NCBI GenBank assembly: GCA_016081115.2
Contig: CM071935.1
Span: 23,478,653-23,542,652, forward strand
Direction: 5' to 3'
DNA from: Rehmannia glutinosa
Lineage: Eukaryota > Streptophyta > Magnoliopsida > Lamiales > Orobanchaceae
Length of the DNA stretch: 64,000 bases
Part shown: piece after piece, positions 43,861-53,503 of the stretch
How positions within the stretch are numbered: position 1 is the first letter of the stretch
Layout of the letters: each line of letters opens with the position of its first letter
Translations under genes and position numbers: made by a program
The notes under the pieces: model-generated
Databases searched by the model: none
What the model was told of the DNA's origin: nothing
The model's input: the letters and a program-made list of their open reading frames with translations, nothing else

Positions 43861-45226
43861 TTAGGCGTGATAATAATCAAGCTCAACCAATAAATTCACA
43901 AAAACCACCAAATTTTCCTTCATATCCAAATTCCCACATGTAAAATCCTTGAGGAGACTTTGCAAGCATTTATGAATGAACAAACAAACATCAATAATAA
44001 AACTTCACAGGCTATCAATGAGATCAAGAACTCACTTTCAACACTCACGCTTTGCGAACTCAAGAAAAGGGTAAGTTTCTGCTCAACCTCAACCTAATCC
44101 TTCTACGCAGTGTTGTGTTTCTACTTGAGGTGAAAATCCAAATCAACGAGGCTAATTCGGTCCACAACACTTCAAGTGGAAAAATTGTTGATAAAACAAT
44201 TCATCCTAAAAATGTTCTAAATTCAAATTTAGAAATGAAGAATGAAAATAGTGATGATGAAGAAGGTAAGATTAATGGAGGTAAGTTTGAAAATGATGAA
44301 ACATATTCACCTCCTGCTCCTTTTCCTCAAAGATTGCAACCAACTCAAAAATTAAACTCCAATTCTGAAATTTTTGAACTTTTTAAACAAGTCAAAATTA
44401 ACATTCCTTTGTTGGATGCAATCAAACAAGTCCCACCTTATGCAAAATTTTTGAAAGATTTGTGCCCAATTAAAAGGAAACATCATGTGAAGAAAAAAGC
44501 ATTTTTAACTGAAAGTATTAGTTCAATTATACAACAATTTGCTCCACCTAAGTATAAAGATACAGGTTGTCCAACAATTTCATGCATCATAGGAGACACT
44601 ATAATTGAACGTGCTTTACTTGATCTTGGTGCTAGTGTAAATCTTCTACCTTTTTCAGTATATGAACAACTTGGTTTAGGTGAACTTAAAGAAACTCCAA
44701 TTGTACTCCAACTAGTTGATCGATCAATTAAAGTACCAAAAGGAATAGTAGAAGATGTGTTGGTACAAATTGATAAGTTTTATTTTCCTGTTGATTTTAT
44801 TATTTGGATACTCAGCCGGTTATAGATACAAAAACTCAAATTCCTGTCATTTTAGGTCGTCCATTTCTTGCAACTTCAAATGCATTGATTAACTGTAGAA
44901 ATGGTATTTTGAAATTATCTTTTGGAAATATGACCTTGGAATTAAATGTGTTTAATGTTTGCAAACAACCTGCTGATGATACCGAACTACATGAAGTGGA
45001 TTTAATTGAAGAAATTGTTCATGAAAATTTCAATATCAATAATTATTTTCAAAGTGAAAGAATTTGTGATAAGAAATGTTTTGATGTCTCCACTGAATTT
45101 TTGCAAGAACTAGAAAACCATTTTAGGAAACCAAAAACTGAGGAGTTGTTATCATCAGAAACACAAACTATTTCTTCAAGCATAAAAGCTCCAAAAATTG
45201 ATTTGAAACCTTTACCATCGATTTGA
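43861..45226 (+). pseudogene. Element C protease region
   Basis: The open frame 44052-44825 holds INIPLLDAIKQVPPYAKFLK, FAPPKYKDTGCPTISCIIGD and the active-site box ALLDLGASVNLLPFSVYEQL. KVPKGIVEDVLVQIDKFYFP follows. A frame change at about 44805 moves to 44804-45226, which reads IPVILGRPFLATSNALINCR and GILKLSFGNMTLELNVFNVC. The box is the Athila DLGAS type, as in element D. The stretch before 44052 is a linker without clear motifs. Confidence 0.85.
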
Positions 45227-46180
45227 AATACTCTTTTCTTGGTGAAAATGATACTTTTCCGTAATAATTTCTTCCAAACTTGATGCATCTCGGGAAAGTA
45301 AGTTGATCGAGATTTTGAAAATGCATAAAAATGCCTTAGGGTGGACCATTGCTGACATAAAAGGTATTAGTCCTCTAATTTGCACATATAATATTTATTT
45401 AGAGGAAAATGCAAAACCATCTAGAGAAATGCAAATGACTAAATCCTAATATGAAAGAAATAGTGAGAAATGAAATTATTAAACTCTTAGATAATGAAAT
45501 CATTTATCCTATTTACGACAAGAAATGGGTAAGTCCTATTCATGTTGTGCCTAAGAAGTCGGAGTTACAAAGTGGTTAAAAATGAAAATAATGAATTGAT
45601 TCCAACTAGAACCATTACTTGGTTGGCGGGTGTGCATTGACTACGTAAAACTTAACTCGGTTCGAAAAGATCATTTTCCATTGCCCTTTATGGATCAAAT
45701 TTTAGAAAGAGTTGCAGTCATAAGTTCTATTGTTTCTTAGATGGATATTCGGTATAATCAAATTGAAATTGCACTTGAAGATCAAGAGAAAAACAACATT
45801 TACATGTCCTTTTGGTACATTTGCATATAGAAGGATGCCTTTTTGGATTATGTAATGCACGACTACATTCCAACGTTGCATGCTTAGCATTTTCAGATGA
45901 CATGGTTGAACGTTTTCTTGAAGTCTTTATGGATGATTTTTCGTTTTTGGTGAGTCATTTGAAGATTGTTTGTTGAACTTAGAAAAAGTGTTAATAAGGT
46001 GTGAAGAAAAGAACCTTGTGCTTAATTGGGAAACATGTCATTTCATGGTAACAACTGGTATAGTTCTTGGATACATTATTTCAAAAAAAGGTATTGAGGT
46101 AGACAAATCCAAAGTTGAGTTAATTGTTAATCTACCAAAGACCAAAATCTGTGAAGGAGGTAAGATCATTTTTAGGGCAT
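45227..46180 (+). pseudogene. Element C reverse transcriptase, heavily frameshifted
   Basis: No long open frame remains. Motifs can be read in pieces: MHKNALGWTIADIKGISPLI (about 45310-45375), RKDHFPLPFMDQILERVA (45665-45715), IEIALEDQEKNN, VFMDDFSF at about 45925-45950 (catalytic box, both Asp kept) and LVLNWETCHFMVTTGIVLGY (46010-46070). It corresponds to element D 35100-36060, but with many more breaks. Confidence 0.82.
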
Positions 46181-46884
46181 GCGAGTTTTTTACGGAAGAT
46201 TTATCAAAGACTTTAGCATAATTTCTAAACCATTGTGTAATCTTCTTACAAAAGATGTTAGTTTTGAATGGACTAAAAATTGTGAAAATGCTTTTGTCAA
46301 ACTTAAAAATATGCTTACATTCGCCCCCAATAATCCAACCTCCCGATTGGACTTTACCTTTTGAAATAATGTGTGATGCTAGTGATTATGCTTTGGAGCT
46401 GTTTTTTTAGGGCAAAGAAAAGAAAAGAAACCATATGTGATATACTATGCAAGTAAAACTTTGAATGGTGCTCAAATCAATTATTCAACTACTTTTGAAA
46501 AAGAATTACTTGTCGTAGTATTTGCATTAGAAAAATTTCGATCCTATCCGGTTGGTTCACCAATTGTTGTTTTCATGATCATGCACTTTGAAATATCTTT
46601 TGTCAAAAAAAGATTCCAAGCCAAGATTAATTAGGTGGATTCTCTTACTCCAAGAGTTTAATATTACCATTCGTGATAAGAAAGGAGTAGAGAATGTGGT
46701 AGGCGATCATTTATCAAAACTTATTTGTGATGACTCATTTCAAACTCCACCTATCAATGATACTTTTCCCGATGAACAACTATTCAATGTTCTTGTAGTA
46801 CCTTGGTTTGCAGATATTGTTAATTTTCTTGTGACAAGAATGATGCCATCAAATTGGAATTCACAAGATAAAAGAAGTTTTTGA
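46181..46884 (+). pseudogene. Element C RNase H, frameshifted
   Basis: Pieces: FYGRFIKDFSIISKPLCNLL, WTKNCENAFVKLKNMLTFAP, then IYYASKTLNGAQINYSTTFE, LLVVVFALEKFRSYPVGSPI, and in another frame KYLLSKKDSKPRLIRWILLL and ENVVGDHLSKL. The order and spacing match the RNase H of element D. At least three indels are present. Confidence 0.85.
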
Positions 46885-48090
46885 CCGAGGTAAAAAAGTT
46901 TTATCGGATGATCCCTACCTTTTCAAATATTGTCCGGATCAAATCTTTCGTAGATGTGTACCCGACAATGAGGTAGGTAGCATTATTAAATTTTGTCATT
47001 TAGAAGCATGTGGTGGTCACTTTTCAAAGAAAAAAACCGGTCAAAGATCTTACAATGCGGATTTTATTGGCCAAATCTTTTCAAAGATACTTACACTTTT
47101 TGCAAAAGTCATGAAAATTGTCAAAAGTTAGGATCAATTTCAAAACGAAACATGATGCCTTTGAATCCTATTTTGGTGATTGAAATCTTTGATTGTTGGG
47201 GTATTGATTTTATGGGGCCATTTCGATATCATTTGGTTTTATTTACATTTTAGTCGCAATAGATTATGTTTCAAAATGGATCGAGGTAATTCCTTATCGA
47301 AACAATGATCATAAAACTGTGATAAAATTTCTAAAGGAAAATATTTTGAGTCGATTTGGAATTCCTCGAGTCATTATTAGTGATGGGGGAACATATTTTT
47401 TGCAACAAAGTTTTTGCATCTCTAATGAAAAAATATGGAATCACACATAAAGTTGCAACACCTTATCACCCACAGACAAATGGACAGGTTGAACTTGCAA
47501 ATAGGGAGATAAAACAAATTTTAGAAAAAACTGTTAACCCGAATCGTAAAGATTGGTCTTTTAGACTTATCGATACACTTTGGGCATACAGAACTGCTTT
47601 TAAAACGTCATTGGGAATGTCTCCTTATAGAATAGTTTATGGAAAACCTTGCCATTTACCAGTGGAACTTGAACATAAAGCTTATTGGGCAATTAAAATG
47701 TTTAACTTCAACCTTGATGATGCTTCGAAATTGCGAAAATTACAAATTAATGAGCTTGAAGAATTGAGAAATGATGCATATGAGAATTCAAAAATTCATA
47801 AAGCAAGAATCAAAGAATTTCATGATAGTAAAATTACAAGAAAAACATTTGAAATTGGTCAAAAGGTTTTGCTTTATAATTCTCGAATGCATTTATTTCC
47901 TGGAAAATTAAGGTCAAGGTGGAGTGGTCCTTTTATTGTGAAAAAAATATATCTGTATGGAGTTGTTGACATTGAGAATCCTAGAAATGGTAATGTATTC
48001 AAAGTAAATGGACAAAGACTTAAACTATTTCTAGAGAATCAATTCCTTCCAGAGGAAGTTCTTTTTCTTTATAATCCTTGTTATAATTAG
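46885..48090 (+). pseudogene. Element C integrase
   Basis: The HHCC finger is partly visible in 46900-47130 (FWPNLFKDTYTFCKSHENCQ). The first Asp is in FDCWGIDFMGPF (47190-47225). The second lies around 47378-47400 (VIISDGGTYF). From 47356 a 244-residue frame is open: ITHKVATPYHPQTNGQVELA contains the catalytic Glu, NRKDWSFRLIDTLWAYRTAF follows, and the C-terminus ends SRWSGPFIVKKIYLYGVVDI and VNGQRLKLFLENQFL. The stop is at 48088-48090. This is the best kept part of the C polymerase. The two accessory ORFs follow it. Confidence 0.9.
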
Positions 48091-48276
48091 TGTGCATATT
48101 CGTTTCTTATAAATGTGTGTGTTTTGTAGGGTTTAATTAGTTATTTTCCCGGTTAAATGGCGGATAACGGTACTCCGTGACTTTTAAGCCGGACTCATCA
48201 GTTTCCCACAAACACTGATATTTGTACATAACTTTGTTTTCTCATTCTCTTTCATTTGAATTTTTTGTTTTTAAAA

Positions 48277-48648
48277 ATGGATAAAAAAATTCCCCCTACT
48301 CTCAAAAAGAGATTTTATTTTCTTGCTAAAACTGAAATTTTAGAAATATATAAAGTCAGACTTGAAAGATTAAGATTGTTTATGCTCAAAGGTATTCCAG
48401 AAGATATACGTTGGATAATTGAAGCAAAGGTAAGATTAGCAAGTGAATTTTCATTTTCTCCTACTAAATGCATGCCTGGTTTTGGCAAAAGTTCATATTC
48501 GAAAAAACGAAGGGCCAAAAGAATGCAAGTTTGTCACAAATGTGCTAGATGGACTTGTGACACACGATGTCGTTCTTTAGGCATGGTTTCTAGAAATCGA
48601 GAGGATAAAATTCAATTCATTAAGGATGGCCGAGTAAGGAGTCTTTAG
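48277..48648 (+). CDS. Small basic cysteine-motif protein, carlavirus-NABP-like, in retrotransposon
   Basis: Open frame from ATG 48277 to TAG 48646, 123 residues. The N-terminal half (about residues 1-60) is helical and Lys/Arg-rich. At residues 70-95 it has a glycine/serine turn (GFGKSSYSKKRRAKRM) followed by the cluster CHKCARWTCDTRC. The layout of a basic KKRR run just before a CxxC and two further cysteines, in a protein of about 14 kDa, resembles the cysteine-rich nucleic-acid-binding proteins of carlaviruses (Pfam Carla_C4 from memory), several of which suppress RNA silencing. This is a pattern-level resemblance only. The ORF stands 186 bp after integrase and 450 bp before the LOG copy, in the env position of element C. 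A one-base frameshift at the stop would continue the reading to a TAA at 48764 (ILWNLDTHPSGSSHREILRL). It could also be an unrelated retroelement ORF. Confidence 0.45.
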   Translation: MDKKIPPTLKKRFYFLAKTEILEIYKVRLERLRLFMLKGIPEDIRWIIEAKVRLASEFSFSPTKCMPGFGKSSYSKKRRAKRMQVCHKCARWTCDTRCRSLGMVSRNREDKIQFIKDGRVRSL

Positions 48649-49101
48649 ATAACATTTTATGGAATCTTGATACGCATCCTAGTGGATCATCGCATCGTGA
48701 AATTCTCCGATTATGGCTCCAATTTCGTGAAGAACGTGAACTTAGTCTTGGGGATCCGCGTTAAAAGACCTGTTTGCCAATTTATAAGAAAATTGGATGG
48801 GAAGCATATCCCCGACCCATAGAGGGCATTTAAGCTGTTTACGGACGTAAACCGAGAGGAAGATGTGAGCCACAATCACAACTACTTTACTGTTCATTCA
48901 CGCGTTAGTATTTAATTGGTTGTCTTTACTTTCTTGTCTTTATTTCAAATTTTTTTTTAAAAAAAAAAGAAAAAATAAAAAATTGCATTAATTTAAATTA
49001 CTGTTGTGTTTCCTGTTCATAGCTTAATAAATAGCTTTGCATTCACTCTCTTATCACACCACTCAGTTTATAAAAAAAAACAGAGAGAGAGAGAGAGAAA
49101 T
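48649..49101 (+). other. Element C spacer between Cys-motif ORF and LOG copy
   Basis: The first 110 bp read on in a shifted frame from the Cys-motif ORF (to 48764). The rest is AT-rich. The last ~75 bp, ending in (ga)n and aaat before the LOG ATG, resemble a host mRNA 5' UTR (ctctcttatcacaccactcag, then gagagagagagaga). Confidence 0.5.
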
Positions 49102-49749
49102 ATGGAAGTGTCTTATTTCCGTAAAATCAATAGTATTGTTGTATTTTGTGGTTCTAGTCCTGGGAAAGATAGTTGTTTTATTGAGGAAGCCAATAATCTT
49201 GGTAAAATTCTTGCTAAAAAACATATTCACTTAGTATACGGGGGTGGTTGTCAGGGATGAATGGCACGTATTGCTGGTTCTGCGTATTTGGGAGGAGTCA
49301 AAGTCTTAGGAGTTGTTCCAAAATCTTTAAGTGGAAATATCATTGGAGAAACTATTGGAGATGAGTTAAGAGTATTAAACATGCAAGATAGAATGGTAAA
49401 TATGATGAATAATGTTGACGCCTTTATCACCCTACCTGGTGGTTTTGGTACACTGGAAGAGTTATTCCAAATGGTCTCCTGGGCACAACTCAACATTCAC
49501 CGTGGCTTTATAGGTATTCTTAATGTTAATGGTTTCTTTGATGGTTTGTTATCTTTCTTAGATTATTCTGTCGAGAAAGGTTTTATTTCATAATCAGCCA
49601 GACGAATCATAATTTGTGCGACAACTCCAAGCGAATTAATCGACAAACTCCAAGCATACATTCACAAGCCAGATCCAGCAGTTGCTCATATTGTTTGGCC
49701 TGAAGATACAAGTCGAAAACGCAAATTGGATTTATCTCTGACATTGTGA
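49102..49749 (+). pseudogene. LOG-like: Captured LOG gene copy: cytokinin riboside 5'-monophosphate phosphoribohydrolase, two in-frame stops
   Basis: LOG enzymes release active cytokinin bases from cytokinin riboside monophosphates in the cytosol and nucleus. The frame from ATG 49102 to TGA 49747 spans 216 codons, the usual plant LOG length, and has no intron although plant LOG genes normally have several. Motifs: IVVFCGSSPG (13-21), VYGGGCQG (45-52), GGVKVLGVVP, and the nucleotide/ribose-binding PGGFGTLEE at 112-120 followed by WAQLNIH, then ILNVNGFFDGLLSFLDYSV. The family M-H-x-R-K box reads MQDRM (94-98): Arg kept, Lys lost. Stops: TGA at 49258 (codon 53) and TAA at 49591 (codon 164); reading frame otherwise unbroken. 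It lies inside element C between integrase and PPT, so it is a retro-copied host gene carried by a retrotransposon. As it stands it cannot make full-length LOG. Confidence 0.88.
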
Positions 49750-51066
49750 AATTTACCCATCATGGATGCCATTATGTTCTTTCAGTTTCAATAAGCCATA
49801 CATCAGGTGATATCTTCTAAACTTTACTTTCCTAATTATTTTTGACATTGAGGACAATGTTTCAAATAAGTTGGGGGGAAGGGATAATTGATATTTTCTT
49901 TTATATGGTAAATGTGTGATTTTATTTTGGAATTTAAAAAAAAAACATTGATGGCAGAGTAAAGAATGTCATTTTGATGTTCTTGAGACGCATCTCTATT
50001 ATGGTGTTGTTGTGTTCTTTTCTTTAAAAAAAACATGGGATGTTGTATTTGGTTTAAAAAAATTTGTGAATTATCAAGCATGAAAATAGCTTTATTGTTG
50101 AATTCAATGATGCTATCTTGATTAAATAAAAAAAAAGAGAGAGAAGAAATTGTTTTATGCACATTCTATGCTTTGTGGAGAGATTGGTTGTGATACATAT
50201 AACTGAAAGTTTGATCATGATAAAGCGTTTGATTTTCAATATTCACACATCTTTTGTGAATGAGTGGTGAGTTTGAGAAAACAAGCATTCTGAACTTTAA
50301 TTGGTCATTTGAAATGGTTATGTTGTGATCTGAAATACTTAAATATGTCTACCTACCATGTGGAGAAATGATTTGGTTAATATCTACATTTTTAATTTCT
50401 ATTACAATACTCCATTACAAAGTTTGTGATGAGTATTTCTCATTGTTATATTATCATGTAATATCATGTTGTACAAATGAAGAAAAAAAAGTGAAAAATG
50501 AAAAAAAAAATGGATAGAAAAAAAAAAAGAAAAAAAAAAAAAAAATGAATACTATTACTTAGTTTGCCATTCTAAACCAATGAAATTTTGAAACATATTT
50601 TGGGTATGAAAATTTAGGTATTTCAAATTTTATAACTACCTATCTAATGCTCAATTTTTGTTTGAATGCTTGTCCTAAATTTTATTGGCCATTTCCTTGA
50701 GAGTTTTAACTGTTTTCCAACTCCATGAGTGAACACCTTACCAGCTTAAATGATAAACACTAACCCGTGAGGATATGGAGTTGAGGCTTTTCATGATTAA
50801 ATTTGATGTTTATGTATCTTGGTTTGCGGAATGCAACGGTGGTTTTGTGCATATATACAATATTTCTTCTCTATATAAAAATATATATATAAAAATTATA
50901 TTTATTCTTGATAGCATCTATGATAATTGACAATAAACTTTTTGATTGTTAGACATTTTCACAAGTTTTTGTTAAAGGAATAATATCATGCCATGTTCAT
51001 AAAAATTTCTTTTGTATTTTGTGCGCTTTATTTACTAGGGACTAGTAATAAAAATTTGTTGAAGTG
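49750..51066 (+). other. Element C non-coding tail with polypurine-tract-like motifs
   Basis: Contains gacattgaggacaatgtttc followed by aaataagttggggggaaggg (49843-49883), the counterpart of the first PPT-like motif of element D. The stretch that follows is AT-rich with A runs (50485-50545). The sequence just before the 3' LTR (ggactagtaataaaaatttg, then ttgaagtg, 51039-51066) looks like a decayed copy of the D terminal motif. I see no gene. Confidence 0.65.
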
Positions 51067-52664
51067 TGATAAACGTTAAAAAATATAAAATTACTTTCGG
51101 TTTGTAATAATGTTTTACCTTATTAATATTAGTAATAATATAAATTTATAGTATTATTATGTGTTATAAATAAAATAGGAAATCAATACAAAATTGTAGT
51201 AGGAAGCATTTTTTATGCAGGTTCGGATCAATGCGCATAACTTTCAATTCCGGCATGATTTAGGGATGATTCTTGAAGATATGGATTCATAATCCATTCT
51301 TTAACAAATATTCAGAGATATTAAAGACTAAATCAAAGTTTGGAATGATATTTTCTTGGATCAAAAGTTCATCAACATTTCATGTTTCAAGAGACACATT
51401 TGCTGTCAAGACTGGACCAAGGTCAGTATTTTGGGCATAACTCAAAGACCACATGTTCAATGGTGCTGAAAATTTTACTGTGTCTTCCCAACTCATTTGG
51501 CTACAATTTTCATTAAGACTCCCAAGTCAAATTAAGTAGGAAAGGATTTGTAAAAAATGCAACAAGATGCTGCAGCATGATCCCGCAGGCCAACCACTCC
51601 ACAATTATTACATCATATCTTGGCCAATAATGCGTGGATTTCATTCAAATCAGTGGGATAATGAAGCCAAGACATGTGAAAATTATTTTGTCAAAGAAAA
51701 TCAAGATGAATCAGCAAGAATCCTTTCCAAAAAGACCAGACAAATGAAATAATGGAGTTGGTTTCAAATTTTCAACATTTTGTCAATTATCTTGAAAATA
51801 AAAAATAAAATAATTCCAATAGGAATTATTGTGTTGCCTATAAATAGAGGTCATTTACACTTGCTAAATACACAAGTTTTTATAGAAAGTTAGAGTTTCA
51901 AAGAAAGTTTCATTCTTGTTTTCCTATATTATAGTAGATTTTCTAGTATTTCATAAAAATGATTTCCTTAGTTTTCATACAATATCTTGTTTTCTCTACT
52001 TTCTTTATGTCTTTCTAAGTTTATTGTGTTGAGGAATAGAGTGAAACTCTTGATGGAGGAAAAGGAATGATTGTAGCTTTACATTAAATTTTATTGTTTT
52101 GGTCATCAATTTATTTTTTAGATTATACCCTTCTTGTTTTATGGTATTCTTGATTTATGCATTCTATTGGCACAATAAATACTTGGTTCCATTTAGTTAA
52201 ATGTCTGGTTTTATTTCAACCGACTACTAACGTGGATACCTTGATTTATTGTAGACAAGAGAATGCATGAATACTTGAGTCCATAAGCAAGTATTGGCGT
52301 TATAAGATAAATTATAATTGGTAACAAAACATGTTCACCTTATTACATGATTTATATTTAGAATATCTTTCTATTGGAACCTTCGTTGTGCATGGATTCC
52401 AATAGTAGTAATTGAAAAGGTAAGAAAATATAATCATTCCTTTATCCAAAATCAAGAGTGGATCTCTATTCTCAACAATTTTATTAATCAAGTTTATCGT
52501 AAAAAATTATATTTCTTACTAGTTTAAAAAATATCTATTTATTTCTCAAAGAAAAATATTCCTGTAAACTTACACAATCTTCCCTGTGGATCGACCTCGG
52601 ACTCACGAGAAAATTATTACTTGAGACAACCTGCACTTGGGTTTGCAACCTTAAAGTTGTAGCA
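51067..52664 (+). repeat. Element C 3' LTR
   Basis: 1,598 bp, identical in length to the 5' LTR. Eye comparison finds about 20-25 base differences and no length change. It is directly followed by the TSD acgtc. Confidence 0.93.
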
Positions 52665-52680
52665 ACGTCTCTGCTCAATG

Positions 52681-52699
52681 TTTCCCACAGACGGTGCCA
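52681..52699 (-). other. Primer-binding site of element F
   Basis: The minus strand reads TGGCACCGTCTGTGGGAAA two bases after the LTR end GAGCAACCA. Tat elements commonly have a closely similar string (TGGCGCCGTCTGTGGGAA) here; one C to T-type change separates them. Confidence 0.8.
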
Positions 52700-52701
52700 C
52701 T

Positions 52702-53503
52702 TGGTTGCTCCCAAAAATGACCTCTCTTCGCCGATCACCTCCCAAGATGAAGTCCACCGTGAAACCTGCACAAAGGGGGGTCGGATGGGGGGCTCCGGCG
52801 TACCCTCTCCGATGCTTAAGTCAGTGTCTTGGAAAGGAAATAAAGGCTAGAGAGAAAAAAAGCAATGTAACAGTAAAAAAAATGAGATTAGGTTAGAATG
52901 AACCTAGGCTTGGGCCTTTTATACCTTAGCTAGGATTAGGATTTCCGTAAAATTCGGGATTCCGTTACGATTCGGTGTCAGAGTCATCATTAGATTAGGA
53001 TCGGATCTCCTAAAAACCCTAATTTTACGTCCGTAGAACCATAGCTCCGACCTGTTTCAGAACACGTCGGCCCATTGTATTGGTGCGAAACCCCCTTAAA
53101 TCTCAAAGGCATCCTCGATTGCCTCATCATCTCTTGGTGAGTGACCTCTTCCTCCGAAGCCATGTTAGACTACAATGGGTCAACAACAGATCGGCTTAAC
53201 CGTGCAGGGCTTTGACAGGTCGGCTTAAACAGCTGACCTTACACAGGTCAGCCTTATAAATATCCATACAACCACTTGTACTCGGGCCTTAAGAGGTCGG
53301 CCGACCCAATATGACAAGCCTTCCACCTATTTATGGGCTCGGAAAATCACCAATACTTAAGCCTTAGATCAATCTCATCTTTGCAAGTCTCCACAGATCG
53401 CCCAACGCTTAATGCTTAACAGTCGACAAATATTATGGGCCTTGCTAGATCGGCCAAATCATATAGCCTGGTCGTCGTCGGCCACCATCTTTTGCCCTTA
53501 TCG
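52702..53503 (-). repeat. Element F right LTR (5' LTR in element orientation)
   Basis: 802 bp, matching 19645-20458. The right quarter (about 53340-53480) is noticeably worse aligned, with missing bases in the ggtcggccca repeats. The terminal base is g where the left LTR has a. The TSD gtaat follows at 53504-53508. Confidence 0.9.

Larger units (their letters stand above)
29330..52664 (+). mobile_element. Element C: Athila-like retrotransposon carrying LOG and cysteine-motif ORFs (interrupted)
   Basis: Bounded by two 1,598-bp LTRs and a perfect TSD acgtc (29325-29329 and 52665-52669). The tRNA-Asp PBS is at 30934. After removing element D, the order is gag, protease, RT, RNase H, integrase, then two additional ORFs (a small basic Cys-motif protein and a LOG homologue), a long non-coding tail and the 3' LTR. 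The pol sequence and the LDLGAS protease are of Athila type. About 20-25 LTR differences by eye over 1.6 kb (roughly 1.4%) make it fairly young, though its polymerase is heavily frameshifted. Confidence 0.9.
19645..53503 (-). mobile_element. Element F: Tat-lineage Ty3/gypsy retrotransposon (interrupted)
   Basis: Minus-strand element with TSD gtaat (19640-19644 and 53504-53508). The LTRs are 19645-20458 and 52702-53503, with the PBS at 52681-52699 and the PPT at 20459-20475. Reading on the minus strand from the right: PBS, gag, protease, RT, RNase H, a second (archaeal-like) RNase H, integrase, a tandem-repeat 3' region, an antisense ORF and the PPT. The second RNase H and the antisense gene are hallmarks of the Tat group (Grande/Retand/Ogre relatives). 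Element C (29330-52664) is inserted between PBS and gag. The final base of the right LTR copy is g instead of a. Confidence 0.9.

Noticed and set aside
42863..48090. Elements C and D as integrated plant pararetroviruses
   Set aside because: They have LTRs, integrase and 5-bp target-site duplications, which endogenous caulimovirids lack.
49261..49593. LOG frame as an ordinary functional host gene
   Set aside because: It lacks introns, has in-frame stops at 49258 and 49591, and lies within element C between its polymerase and 3' LTR.
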